64,000 nt of DNA, from contig JASJZC010000004.1 of NCBI GenBank assembly GCA_037178855.1, positions 5,456,001 through 5,520,000 on the forward strand. The letters are read 5' to 3'. Both the position numbers and the translations under genes were made by a program. Positions 21,376 to 33,335 of this stretch are shown here, in pieces. This stretch comes from Oscheius sp. JU75. Lineage: Eukaryota > Nematoda > Chromadorea > Rhabditida > Rhabditidae. The notes under the pieces were generated by a model, which made no database searches, had not been told where the DNA came from, and saw only the letters and a program-made list of their open reading frames with translations. The number at the start of each line of letters is the position of its first letter. Position 1 is the first letter of the stretch.

Positions 21376-24300
21376 TAGCTGCACCGTTTTATCTCTTGCC
21401 CCATTCTTGCATGTTTAATTTTCTGTCTCATTTTAAACTCATTTCTTGTGATAAATTAAAATCTGTACTACCAACCGACTTCATTTTCTCTTACGTATAA
21501 CACTTTCAAATCGGACGGCAGCTGGTGAACAATGTTTTGGTTTCGTACTTGAGGGATTTGAGGAAGGAAATCAGCAAGCGACCTCTTTGTCTTTCACACA
21601 TCTTCATACTTTTGTTGACCTTTCTGAAAGAATCTTCTCTTTTCAAGAATCTTTATCGCTCGCTCGTCTCACTATTGTATGAGAACGGAAAGCTTGGAGG
21701 GATTCAAATTTTCCACAGGCTGGTTCCCGAAATACCGCCTCTTTTTCTTTTCTGTGTGCCAAGGAGGGTCAATCCATCAAATTCCCATAGCCTCCTCAGC
21801 TGTATGGGCCTCATCTAATTGACTGTCTCCCCCGTAAATCAGTTCAATCATCACTGTACCCATTCCTGCTTGCATGAGAGTGCAGCTGGCTTCCCCAGCG
21901 CGACCGTGTCCTGGATTTAATTTGCTTAGAGACAGAAATCCATCCTCTTTCTCATTTCCTGACTGAATCTTAATGTTCGTTTTGGAGAGAGAAATGTGCA
22001 ATCTTCGTGCCCAAAAAGAGTGAGCAATGAGCAGTTGTTGACAGGGCGCGAGGCGGCACCCGTCTACAGCTCCGAGAGAAGGGGTCAGCTATTAGGTAAG
22101 ACGAGGTAAGAGGTCGTCGATCGATCTTTGGGTGTCCGGACCGGTAAACAACTTGTACAGTAACCGGAGAGGATGATGTCATCTCCAGGGGAGGAGAGAG
22201 TATGGGTTGGATAGAGAGGAGGTGGTGGAGAAAGGACGTTAGAGAGCTCAGAAAACTGACAGTCGAGTCAGGGAGAGTTGATCCCTTCGTATTTCTCTGG
22301 GTAAGAAGAGAACTATACTTGATTTTCTACGAACTACAATACTTGATGTTTCTACATCTCTGCCGGCAGCTCACTAACTCTTTTCCAAAACCCTATATCC
22401 TTATCTGCACTGCTTGTTTTAGTATCTGTCACTGTTCCATATCTTTATCTTGACCTATTTCACTGTCTATCAAATTTCTCTGTATCTCAAGAACATTCAA
22501 AAAGTATCAGCTGCACAGAATACGACTAGCACTCAAAACTGTGGACTTGTGACCTCTGTCTCCTTGTGCCCTTCTCTCTCTCTCTCTCTGGTTCAGTTTC
22601 ATGTCTCGCTGATATGTATACCTCAGTACTATGCCCCATCGTCCCTGTCAATCACTTATTTTTCCCTCAAGCAACTAGTCATATGCTCCTCGGCAGAGAG
22701 TCCATTTTTTCTGGCTTCCGTCCAGATAGGGGGCTGGAGTGCGCCAATTTGCATATCGCCAGCAGTGCTGTGCTCTTCTCTCTCTGCCCGCGTGCTGGCA
22801 GATGGTCTTTCTTCGCGAGTCCCAGTGACCCGGCTCTGGTCTCTCGCGCATTCAGCCGTTCTCTCGCTCTCTGGCTACTTGTGCTCCGCCCCCTTACAGT
22901 GACATGCTCCCTGCAAAGGAATGACCACAATCCAGTCGACGACTCTCGCCAGCCGTGGCTACTGCCTTTCTGGCTCCAAGCTCTCTGCCTCTCCCTGTCT
23001 CTCTGTCTCTCTGCCTCTGACTTTGTGTCTTTCTTCCCTGTCTCTCACCCCTCGGTGACGACCAACTAGTAAACGCGAAAACTTCGAGCTGTCTTTGACA
23101 AAGTTTTCAAGTCAACTGTAGCCAGTTGTTACTTTGTCTAATTGGCAAAACTTCAAAACTTTGGTAAATAGTTTTCGTGCCAAGAAAACTTTGGTCCAAA
23201 CAACGAGGCTCGTTTTGTAGAGCAGACACACTTCTTGCGACTGTTTTTCTGCCTCTCTGTTCTATCCCTCTTCCAGAAACGACCACCCATTTTGTAGCTC
23301 AAATCTCCCTAACACCCTCCAGATTATTTTGTTTATCAATTTCCAAAATGACTGCTTCTTACGCTATCAGCGGATTTCAAATGAGGGTACAAAAGGCTCT
23401 GGGATAAGGGCATTGTATCCCGTTTTGACTCTCAAGAGAATCGATTGTGTTATTTACAGTCTCTAATTACCAGCTTTCCCGCCCAATTGTACTGTATCTC
23501 GAGTCGCTTTCTGCCATATGGATGGGGCCGTCACGACAGGCGGCTCCTCCAAACGGGCTGTGTCCTAATTATTCAACAGTCGGGAGACCATTCCTCAGGG
23601 CTCAAACTGCCCATTAGATACGGAAGGAGCGGCTCGAGGTCAGCAGAGTCAGTCAGTTTGGACTATGACCAGCTTTTGTCTGGTCGTCTGTCACTTGTCT
23701 CTCAGCCTTTTGAACAGGTTGACCCAGTCCTCTTGCTTCAAAAGATCAAAGAAGAGACACTCCCACTCAGTTGTAGTCTTGACCCATCTTTTCCTGTTTA
23801 TTCAATTTTAGCTTTGACCTATCACTTTTTGACCTCTTACTTTCTCTCCCTCTCTAGGACCCCAGTAGGGCACATTATGTACTACCAGGTTCCTGAGGGC
23901 ACCTCTCTGTCAAATCTGGTAACTGATATGGTCCTGTCACTTTGTTCGTTTGTCCTCTTGGCACTCTGACTCTCTTCCTCATTCTCTCTCACTGACTCGC
24001 TTTCTCCATTTACTGTGTCAACCCAGCTTCTCAAACTTCTAATTCCCTAAACAGCCCCTTGACTCTTGTTTTTCAAACAGTCCCTGTACCAATTTGAAAC
24101 ATGAAAAAGTGACTGTTCTTCTCGGTTCTCTGACCAGTACTATCGCTCTGTGACTCTCTGCCCCCCGTCTCTGGCTCCCACTGTACTTCTATTCAGAAAA
24201 ACTACTTTTCCTTTGCCTGTCTGGTCCAGTTTCCTAGCCAAAATCTATCTTATCCATACCGAACTGTCTCCATTAGATTAGTAGATTTCAGTGAGGGGTC

Positions 24301-24660
24301 AGTGGAGTGTCACTCTCACCCTCTTACTCTCTCCTCTATCTGTACTATCGACTTATTTTGCTTGGCATCACGGGTCAGCCGGGTCGTCGAATGAGGCTCG
24401 GCCTCTATGGGTCTTACGCAACAGGCATACGGGCCACCTCCTCCCGTTCGCTCGGGCCTCCCGCCTGTTTTCCACTTATAAATTATGCGCAAATCTGCCG
24501 TCTGTAACCGCTAAACGGCTGCTCCGCCCAAGGTCGCGCACACATACAGCTGTCTCTTAAATGTCTCTCTTCGAGAATTCAAATGGACCTGAGAGTTTTC
24601 AGCATGGCTCACTTGTCCACTAGCAACTTCAGTTTTCCTTTGCCGCCGCTCATCATTCAA
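21376..24660. other. Mostly unassigned region with CT-rich low complexity
   Basis: There are many simple CT/GTCTCTCT tracts (for example 22573-22592 and 22985-23040). ORFs here are long only because of the pyrimidine bias. Pieces such as PVGHIMYYQVPEGTSLSNLV (about 23860-23920) and YDQLLSGRLSLVSQ (about 23660-23705) look protein-like and could be 5' exons of the FAR1-like gene, but no join can be supported. Confidence 0.4.
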
Positions 24661-24702
24661 CCGGTATTAAACTTTCTTTGACTCTTGACCAGTTTTTTTC
24701 AG

Positions 24703-27551
24703 TTGCCCGTTCAAGAGCCAGCAGCAAAACGTGGTCATTTCGAGGAGTACGAGGACAGTAGTCCAAGTCATTCAGAGTCGGTGAGTCTCTCGACAGTCTT
24801 GACCCTTGGCCGTTATCCAATACCGCGCTCTGATCCTCGCCGCTCAGTTTATGCCATTGAGAGTCAGCCTGACAGATTGGGTTTCTTTAAGACAAGACTG
24901 AAGTGGGTACTGGACATCGTTTGGGTATTGACAGAGACACATAGTATAGGACAGTGGTAAAGTGATAGAGAGATAGGTAGACAGGAGACGGGTAGACAGC
25001 TTCAATAGTAGCAGCATCACACAGATTTTCTGTTGCAAAAGTACCTCTAATTGGGCCAACTTGGGACTATAAAAGGACCCCGAAAAGGCAAAGAGACATC
25101 TTGTACTTTCCAGGAATCCTCCCGTTCCTCCAATTCCGCTCCCGAGTCTCGTGCCTCCCTCCACGAGGACGAGAATGTACATGAGCCCCTAACTGTCTCC
25201 ACGGATACACCTCCTACAATTGCACTAGACGCCAAGTTCGAGAGCTACAAACAGTTTGAGGAGGTCTTTGAAGCCTGGAAGAAGGAACAGTATCATCCGT
25301 TTCGTGTAGCCTCATCGGAAACCCTAAAGGAGTCGGATGGAACAGTCAATCCGGTCTTCAAGTACCGCTATGTTGTCTACCACTGTGCACATTATGGAGA
25401 GCCAAGAATGAGAGGTCAGTCACTCTTTCCTAATCTCTATGTCTCTCTGATTCACTGTCACTGTCTCATTTCCAAAGTAGCATAATTGAGTCGTGTAACC
25501 TTGACTTCTGACTAGCAGCTGGACCATAAAAATCCTTGGGATGTAAGGGGTTAGGGACAGGTAATGATAAAACGCTGTTTCGGACACATGGTGCCACGTG
25601 TGGCTGGTCAGTGTGTAATTACGGTCAGTCCAAATGACTACCCTCTCTGCGAGCTACTAGGCGACAGCTGGTCGACACTTGTAAGGTCGTTCGCGGTTTT
25701 CCCCGCGCGCGTGTAGATTTTATCGCTCGAGAATTTTTTAAGGGAGCGGAGTCCAAGGGATAGGGAGGCAGCTGTCTGCACGGTCAGCATCTGCCCTCTA
25801 TGCTAATCGAGGACTCCCCGGGTGACAGCCAGATTACAGGACAGGCCAGGAGGCCTTTTTTACGCGCGCGCACATCTCCAATCACATCTGCCAAGCGCGT
25901 AAACTATACGAGGGGCAATGACTGGTGGGCTGGCTACTTGTCAGCTGGAAAGACGGAAACAGCTGCCAATTGGTCGAGTAGGGTAGGGAACAGTTCACTT
26001 AAAAATTGTGATTGATCTTCTGAATGGGACTATACTGAATCAGACCGGGACTTACTTCTACCGAATTCTTCCAGAACAACATACTTTTCCTGTAAGGAGA
26101 GTCAGTACTGTTTGAGCTTACGCTATGCCTAACAGTATGCGTACCTTCAGCTTCAAAGAGGCAGAACGATCGGTAGAGAAAACGAGAATGGTAGTTGAGG
26201 TGCATATAATTAATTGAACCAGTTGGAGCCTCTGTAGACTACTGAGCAGTTTAAATGTCTTTTTTTCTATAATATGTCTCCCTTCACTGTTTCCGGTGGG
26301 CAGAATACAAGAAGTATTTTCAGGGATTGGTAAACGACCCAATCAGACCTACCTTCCCTGCGGCTGCAGAGCCATGCTCCGAGTGAACTACAGCTTCCCA
26401 GAACGGATACTAAAAATTACGACCCTGGTCGATGTGCACACCGGACACGAGCAGAATGCAGACATCTATCACAAAGCCATGACGAAGAGCAGAAGTAGTC
26501 TGTCTCCGGCTGGAATGCCAACGAAAAGTGAGTACTGCTTTAGTTTGAACCACTAATTCGTTTCAGGAGCTAAAAGAGACCACGATTCGACCTACTCCTC
26601 TTCCCCATTGTCTATGAGAAATTCTCCAATTAACTCCACGGCGGCCAGTGTTCAGAGCAGTCCAGCCTCGACGGTCTCTCCGGCCTCGGTGGCCATCCAA
26701 CATGCTCTTCTGATGCAGCAGCAGCAACAAAATGTAAGTTTCTTGTCTTTGTACTTATAAAATACTGGCTCAGAACCTAATGGCAGCGCTGATGAACCAA
26801 CAGAAAGAGAATCAGATGAATCCTTCTCTGACCACCCAACAGCTACAGTATGCTCTGCATTCGCTCCAACAACGGCCCCAGTTGAATCAGACCCCGGCTA
26901 TTTTGACCATGATTGTGAGTGCTTTTATCAAGATAACTCATCAAATTTTTATTTAGAATCAGTTGTCGTTGCCTCTGTTCAATCTACCGCAGCCTGCTCA
27001 CGGAGTCGTAGCTCCTCAGCCGGCGGTACAGATGAAGACGCATACAGAACACGCTAACGAGCTGATTGATGTGGTTAATGAGGTAGGTTAGAGAAAAGAA
27101 AGAGAGACAAAGAGACATTGGTTGAGGCCTCGAAAGCTATTTTGGTAGCCTATTTGTTTGAAGAGAGTTGTACAGTCGTCTGCCTGACGAAGCTGTACTG
27201 AAGAAAAAGAAACATTACTTGTATATTCCTGTTAAAGGTCATCCGCTCTCTTGTCAAGACACCTAGATTGCATATGTCTAGTTTCAGTTCAACCTTCCCG
27301 CCAACCTCCCAGCTCCTAAGCCAATCAAGAGAGATCCTAGCCCTCCTCCGGTCCTGGAACGAGCCGATCTGGAAACTCTCAAGCCGGCTGTTCTGTCCAT
27401 CAAGACGGAAATCGACGCGGAGACCGAGGGTCAGCAAAGAATGAAGACGGTCCTCGAGGAGATGACCTCTCGTGTACCGTCCCTTTCTTCAGAACAACTC
27501 ACGATGCTTCTACCCCAACTCGAAACCATGCTCACCCTCTTCAAACAGTGA
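24703..27551 (+). CDS. FAR1/ZSWIM-like putative DNA-binding protein (5' end unresolved)
   Basis: Readable exons join in phase: about 24703-24780, 25113-25413, 26307-26527, 26567-26734, then three more to TGA at 27549-27551. The core SYKQFEEVFEAWKKEQYHPF is followed by RYVVYHCAHYGEPRMRG and, after an 890-nt intron, RPNQTYLPCGCRAMLRVNY and VDVHTGHEQ. The paired Cys/His positions (C..H, CGC, H..H) resemble the zinc-binding N-terminal module of FAR1/WRKY-GCM1 and ZSWIM3-like proteins, derived from MULE transposases. No transposase core or SWIM finger follows. Instead there is a Ser-rich stretch, a Gln run (QQQQQ), and a C-terminal helix region rich in Leu and Met. A sequence-specific transcription factor is inferred. 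The first exons may lie upstream between 22 and 24.7 kb. Confidence 0.65.
25418..26300. other. Long intron of the FAR1-like gene
   Basis: It includes a GC-rich part with CGCGCGCG words near 25705 and 25864. No coding exon or named repeat is recognisable. Confidence 0.5.
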
Positions 27552-29001
27552 TTAGTTTGTGCCTCGATCTCATTTTCGGTTTTCTCCCTCATTCACCTCT
27601 GTCGGGTCTTCTGTATTACCGTTCACCTTCTCCAAAAATGGGTATTTCTCAAAAACATGCTCACTTCGTTTCCCAGACCACAATATTATACGGGATCCAT
27701 ATTTATTTGCCTCTCGCCCACCGGGATAAAACGTCGCATTATATCTTTTCACGTGTCAAATGGATCGGCTAAGTGTCCCCTCTTCGTTTTGTTGTCTAAG
27801 GTATGGGGAACAGGTTGCGGCCACTGCCTAATGACTCATGGCATGGCTTCTGGTTCGGACGCCCTCCTTTCTCGAAAACAAGATGCCTTAAACTGATAGC
27901 TTGGGCTTTTCCAGGAAGGCTAAGTCGCTTTCTTGCGCGCGCTATAGAACTCGATAGACACAGGGTCGAAGGATCGAAATGGAGAGTTGAGAACACATGT
28001 TGAGAAGGAAGGGACAGTTCAGATTATAAGGTCATACGACATGTTAAAGCGTGTCCGGTCCTTTTTGTAGCTCACCAAAGTTAGAGTTCAGATGGTTTGA
28101 CAAGTTATGGCAAGTGAAGATAGCTTCCTTTCAGTCTGCTGTTTACTTGTACTGTGAGGTTGTGTCTTTATGACTAGGAAATGGTCATAAGACAGTTTTG
28201 GGATATATCAGTGTCAAATGGTTTCACAGCTAGAACAAGACCACCTCATTTCGTAAAAGGGCACTTTTGGACGTACATGAACCTAGAAACTCACATTTAG
28301 ATAGTAAAAAGAGAGGGAAAGGGTTATAGAACTCTAAAAATTTATGTGCTTTCGATTCTAGACTGTTCAGACTCATCTTATTCCTGTAGTTGTAAAGAAC
28401 TCGAGGAGTAATATGCTCCCAGTGTTTTGGAGCAGCAACTAAATTCAGTTGCTGACAGGGGCTGTCCCCGTCAAGTGATAGAAAAAAAGTCCGGACACAC
28501 GCTTTTAAATATTGTAAAAGATATCAAACCGATGCAACGACAGACCGTACCTAGTCTCACATGCTTCGTGTCGGCGCGCTGTAACTATGAGCTTGCGCCA
28601 AACTGATGTCGGTGAGTTCGATACTCCTATGAGTAGAATTATTTGTGGTTTACGTTTGTCGCTTAGCAAATATCATTTCTCCAGCTCTGTATAGAGTGCC
28701 TAGCCTTTGAAGGCCTTCCGTTTAAACGAGAGGAAACAATCTGGCTCATTTGCACGAATTAAAGAGCCAGGTCAACATAGTGCTTTTTGTTGACCTCTGT
28801 TTCTATCTTCAGAAAAAGGGCCCCGCATCCCCGAATTAAGTGATTTGCCCTGTGGCGTTCACGCTTTCTAGCGGGAAAACGATAGGGGAGAGTGCAGTTG
28901 TAGCGGCTAGCCGAGATCCCGTTCGGGGTGGCTAGCGATCCGGGGCGGCCTCTCCGTTTCTCTCTCGCTCCTGCCTCGACAAATCGGTCGCCGAACCAGC
29001 C
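27552..29001. other. Intergenic region upstream of the Pro/Gln-rich protein gene
   Basis: About 1.45 kb with no supportable gene. Short hairpins occur (GCTAGC pair near 28905-28936; CAGTTGCTGACAGGGGCTG near 28448). A possible B-box word (GAGTTCGATACTCC) lies at about 28613. Confidence 0.5.
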
Positions 29002-30852
29002 ATGCGACGTCTGTTTCTCTGCCTAGGCCTTCTTGTACTCTATTCCAATGCTCAGAGGACATTCCAGGTTATTTTCTTATATAGTCTTTACCTTGTTGGT
29101 TCAGAATACACAGTTCGACATTGCCGGTGATCTTCCAGTCGAGGATCCGAGTGTGATGGCTCAAGCTGAAGGAGTGGCAACTCATGTGAACAAGAATGAG
29201 TTGAAGCCTGTCAAACTGCAGAAGCCTGTTGATCTGGCTGTTCTGGCTCCTTCGAATCCTCAGGGTCCTGCCGCTGTTCAGCCTCTGGCTTTGTCTGCTC
29301 CAGCTCCTCTACCAGCTGTCCCCCAACAGCCTCTACCTCTTCCAGCTCCAGTTCTCCCTCCTTCTTCTCCAGCTCCCTTACCCGCTCTCCCGACTCCAGC
29401 TCCCATGCCAACATTTGCTCCGTTTTCTCTCGCAGCCTTTTCATTGCCCACCCTTGCCCCTTTCACTTTCCCCACTCTCCCACCTCATTCTACGCCGGCT
29501 CTCTTCACATTCCCTACTCCTGCTCCAGCTCCTGGTGCTCCTGTGGCTCCGGAAAGTTCGGATTATGATGAGCCTGCCCAGCGAGTTGTTCCTACCACTG
29601 TAGCTACACCTGCCCCTACCCCTGCTGCCACCCAAGCCCCGCAAATCGTCCAGCAGGCTCCGGCTCAGTACTCTCCTGAGTATATTCAATGGGTAGCTAA
29701 TACTTATCCTGACCACTACCGTCAATACTACCAGCAGTATCAGCAGCAGTACCAATACTACTTACAGTCAAGAGGAATCCAGCCCCAGCCTCAGGTTCAG
29801 GCTCAGGTCCAGCAGCAGCCTCAGTTCCAAATCCTCAACCAACAACAACCTCATGTTCAGCCTCAGCCACATGTTCAGCCCCAGCCTCAGATCCAAGTTC
29901 AACCCCAGCCCCAAGCTATTGTCTTCCCCGCTAGCCAGCCCCAGACTCTTCAGTTCAATGTCCAGCCTGCCGCTGCCGGTATACCCACGGCTACACAGGC
30001 TCCTGTCCAACAGAATAAGCCAACGATGATCAAACTGGCAGCTCACGATCAGAATCCCTCTCCAAGCAGGGCCAGCAATTGGTTCCGGGAACAGACAAAT
30101 ACCGCCGGTAAGTGGATTGGGACTTCCAGCTGGGTTTATGCGGTTTTTCAACGGGGCTAATCGTATGGATAACCCGCGTAGAAATCGTATATGACAGACA
30201 CTTTTTTGGTTTTAGGCTCCTAATACAGACAGTTCGGGAATGCGAAATTGTGGGGAGGGAAAACTGAGCTTCTAGAGGGTAGGTTAGAGAGTAAAGCATT
30301 ACGAATAACGCAAATTTTGTAGAAAAAAAATCTAAACATACGTGCTTTATATTTCCACGGACCGGTTGTGGTACATTATACGTGGACACGCTTTTTCAAG
30401 CATTCTATTTTAGAGTGCAAAAAGGACTTGAAAAAAGTGGCGAAGCTCTTCAAAAGCAAGTTCCCAGTCTATCTTCAAAAAGGAGGCAAGGATGCCGCTC
30501 TAGCCGATCTGGTCGAGAAGAGACTCATCGAATGCGATGAGAAGAGCACTACCGGACACTGGGATAAGGTGGACAGCCTCCTGACCAAGGTCCAGCTTAG
30601 CAAAAGGTTTTTACTTCTTTGCTAGTGAGAGTCTTTGATTTCAGTGAGGAGGCCGACTGCCGGTCAGGCTTGATTCAAGAAAGAATCTCCTGCCAAAATC
30701 TGCTCAACTTCTCCTGTCAATTTACCAACAGCAATTACCAGTTCAAACTCGTTCCCGCCAGAATTGTCATCCAAGAAGCTAGACAAGCTGAGGGCGGTGC
30801 CGAGAAGTGCAGGAAAGTTGTCAGATTGGTCAAGAAGAGACTGGAAGGATAA
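29002..30852 (+). CDS. Secreted proline/glutamine-rich protein with a six-cysteine C-terminal domain
   Basis: Four exons (29002-29067, 29105-30107, 30414-30606, 30645-30852) join in frame to 489 residues. The protein opens with a classic signal peptide (MRRLFLCLGLLVLYSNAQ). Residues of about 70-190 are Pro/Ala/Leu-rich (PAPLPAVPQQPLPLPAP), and about 215-320 are Gln/Tyr/Pro-rich with repeated QPQPHVQ units. The last 130 residues (from ECKKDLKKVAKLF) contain six cysteines and many Lys/Leu, as in a folded, disulphide-bonded domain. I do not recognise the family. The architecture suggests an extracellular matrix, cuticle-associated or egg-coat type protein, which is inference only. An AATAAA signal lies about 50 nt past the stop. 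It is convergent with the galectin gene. Confidence 0.88.
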
Positions 30853-30959
30853 GGCGAGGCTCACTTATTTTGAAACGAGGTCGATTGTGCAATATTAATC
30901 ATAATAAATTTTATATTTAAAAAACGTTTCATTAATGCTCTCGCGAACATTTGAAGGAT

Positions 30960-31507
30960 CTAGTGAGTGACGTGGGCAGAGTGAACGACGACGTCTCCGG
31001 CAATCTCGATCAGATGGATGGAGTGTCCAGGAGCGCGCTCTTGGAACTGACAGAATCGCTGTCCGTTGAGATTGACCAAGACCTGTCCGCCCTCAGAAAT
31101 GAACTCGAGGGTGTAGACACGGTTGGGGACGAAGGGGAAGTGGTCGGCGTGACGCTCCTCGTGCTGCCAGCTTCCGTGATGAGTGGAGTTTCTGACGACG
31201 ACCTGTTCGCTCTGACGGGCGTTGAAGTGGAGAACAATGTCGTGCGGGTTCTTGAGGTTGATCTCGAAACTTCCCGAGCTGGTATGGGTAGGGACGATGA
31301 CGAGGCGGAGACGCTGTCCGTGGTTGAAGCCGTTGACGGGGATGGTCACGGGAGTGGGCTGAAAGTATTTATGAGAACAGCTATATATTTTTTAATGAAT
31401 ACTTCTGTTTTAACTTTTGAACTCTTAATTTTGTAAATATAAAAGTTAAAACTTACGGGGTTGAAGAATTCATTGGCAAAGCCGACAGCAACTCCGGATC
31501 CGATCAT
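30960..31507 (-). CDS. Galectin (single carbohydrate-recognition domain)
   Basis: Two exons (31507-31457 and 31358-30960) join at phase 0 to 149 residues. A TTTTGCAGGA before the ATG is a likely spliced-leader acceptor. The galectin signature is clear: HFNARQSEQVVVRNS (usually H-x-N-P-R), then GSWQHEER (W-x-x-E-x-R) for sugar stacking and binding. FPFVPNRVYTLEF precedes it in the fold's strand order. The Pro of the HFNPR motif is Ala here. Galectins bind beta-galactosides and are typically released without a signal peptide, as seen here. The length equals a single-domain prototype galectin. Confidence 0.9.
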
Positions 31508-32191
31508 TCCTGCAAAAGTATTTGTAACAAAGACCTTAGCAAAGAAAAATGGCCATTTCGAGGAAAGAAAGACGACCGATAAGATGCCTAACTTTGGCAC
31601 TTTTCTTTAAGAAGGGCTCTTATCAAGGGGGGAGGAGAAGAGTCGGTACACGCATGGCAAAGCTTCTCGAAAGATGCTGAGACCGATTTTCGGTAAACAC
31701 GGTTTTTTGCAAAGGTTTATAGGCCGTGCCCTTGATGATTCAGAGAAAAAACCTACCGCGTCCAGGGCGTCCGTGATGCATGATGACCAAACAATGAGAC
31801 CGACAAGCTCTTTGTTCCCAGGCCTTATGAAGCCGCCTTCATTTTATGCACCATCAAGTTTTTTGTGCTTACGACAATAAAGAATTTATCAGTCTAACTC
31901 TTGTTTGGATAGGAACCACTCATGGGCTTGGACAAACAAAAAAGGCCAACAGAGGTGTTGCAAGAATTCTCTGCCCTCTTTACTGAGCCAAGGGCATTCT
32001 TCCAGCCAAAAATTTTAAAAAAGCAAAATAATATTGCAAACAGTTACCAAATGAACCACTGAGATTTATCCCTGGCTGTACTTGTGCATACAGCTTTGAT
32101 AAACGGTGTATATCAAATCTTAATATGAAATAAATGTTGATAAAAATCTTCAGATAGCACAGTTGAATTTTTGTATAATAGTTTATCTCCA

Positions 32192-32293
32192 AAACCCCGT
32201 GAGCATCCCCGTCAACGGCTTCAACCACGGATAGCGTCTCCGCGTCGTCATCGTCCCTACCCATACCAGCTCGGTAAGTTTCGAGATCAATCT
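32192..32293 (+). pseudogene. Galectin fragment, inverted and interrupted by a stop
   Basis: This 100-bp piece is nearly identical to the start of the galectin second exon but lies on the opposite strand. It reads PVSIPVNGFNHG, then TAG where the working gene has CAG, then the continuing sequence to FEINL. Only this portion was copied. It is clearly dead. Confidence 0.9.
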
Positions 32294-32432
32294 TCACACT
32301 TTGAACAGAGACTGCAGGAGTTCTATTTTCCCAACATCCTACCTTTACAATTGGCATCTGATGTCTGTAACACATGTCGACTCTAATCTGGGATAACACT
32401 TGACGATTTATAACCTTTTCTATCAAGTATTA

Positions 32433-32639
32433 TCTCTCTACTACTAAAGTGCAATGGTGTCCGTCCGTCCGTGCGTCACCACGAGAAAAAAGCTGGCAAG
32501 TCATGGCATGTCAAGAACTAAGTTGACAAGTCAGCTTTGGGGGGAAACTTGGGAACTTGGAGAAGCGGCGAAGCCGCCTGTTGTAAATGCTAAGTCAATA
32601 CCAAGGGGCGGCGAAGCCGTCGTAGACGGCTGGTCCTAG
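32433..32639 (+). mobile_element. Short Helitron-like element
   Basis: The left end TCTCTCTACTACTAAAG, preceded by A, has the TC start typical of Helitrons. The right end has the hairpin AGCCGTC-gta-GACGGCT (32615-32631) followed by GGTCCTAG, which supplies a CTRR terminus. There are no terminal inverted repeats and no coding capacity, so it would be a 207-bp non-autonomous copy. The base after CTAG is A rather than the expected T. Confidence 0.6.
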
Positions 32640-33335
32640 ACTAAAGTTGACAAGACAAGTCAGGGAAGTCAGAAAGATAAAACATACCTTGCTCTACAGA
32701 AAATTAAGACGTTGTCCCTTTAGATGACCACAAAAAATTTATGCAAACTTGCGAAGCATCGTTTACCTGTAATTGAAGTTATTAAGCTCTTGTTTTGTTA
32801 TAATTATCCAAGAAGCAAACTTGATCATTTGCTTCCACGAGATTAAAAGCGCTAGTTGTAAAATCATGCTCTTCTTCCGGAGTAGATAGTGTGTACGTTT
32901 GTGCTTTCGATTTGGGTGACTCTCTACCCACACAAAGAATAAGCTCTTTCTTGGAGCTCGCATTTATGGCAGGCAATCAGCGAAAAGCACCTTTGATAAG
33001 CATTGACGTGGCAAACAACATGGATAGAGGGAATAGTTTTATTATGCAAAAAAAAAGAAGAGAATGAAGCTCATCGGCCCGTATCAGCTCGGCATTTCGT
33101 GGAAGTCTTCTCACCGAACACATCTTCCTCCCTGAACCGTAAATCCTGGACAGCAGGCATTCTCACAGGGCTCCATCACGGTTCGCTCCCTAAAACGCCA
33201 CGGTCTGTGATAGCCGGGTGGATAGACAAGAATTTCCTTTTCTCTGAAAACCGTTGGCTCAGTTTTTAGGGGTTTTGGGTCAAAAACTACTTCTAGTGAT
33301 CGGCCTAAACAGTTGAGCTAAAGTGCCAGCTAGTT

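Noticed and set aside
22450-23069. Several 150-170-codon ORFs
   Set aside because: Driven by CT-rich low complexity, with long Ser/Leu runs and no domain.
24370-24560. GC-rich stretch that might be a structured RNA
   Set aside because: No convincing covarying stems or known RNA motif could be read.
29229-29603. Long overlapping ORF rich in Leu/Pro
   Set aside because: It is the alternate frame of the Pro/Gln-rich protein and results from composition bias.
30951-31436. 161-codon plus-strand ORF opposite the galectin gene
   Set aside because: Antisense shadow; the minus strand carries the galectin motifs.
32782-32976. 64-codon minus-strand ORF (KELILCVGRESPKSK)
   Set aside because: Protein-like but isolated and unrecognised; not enough to call a gene.
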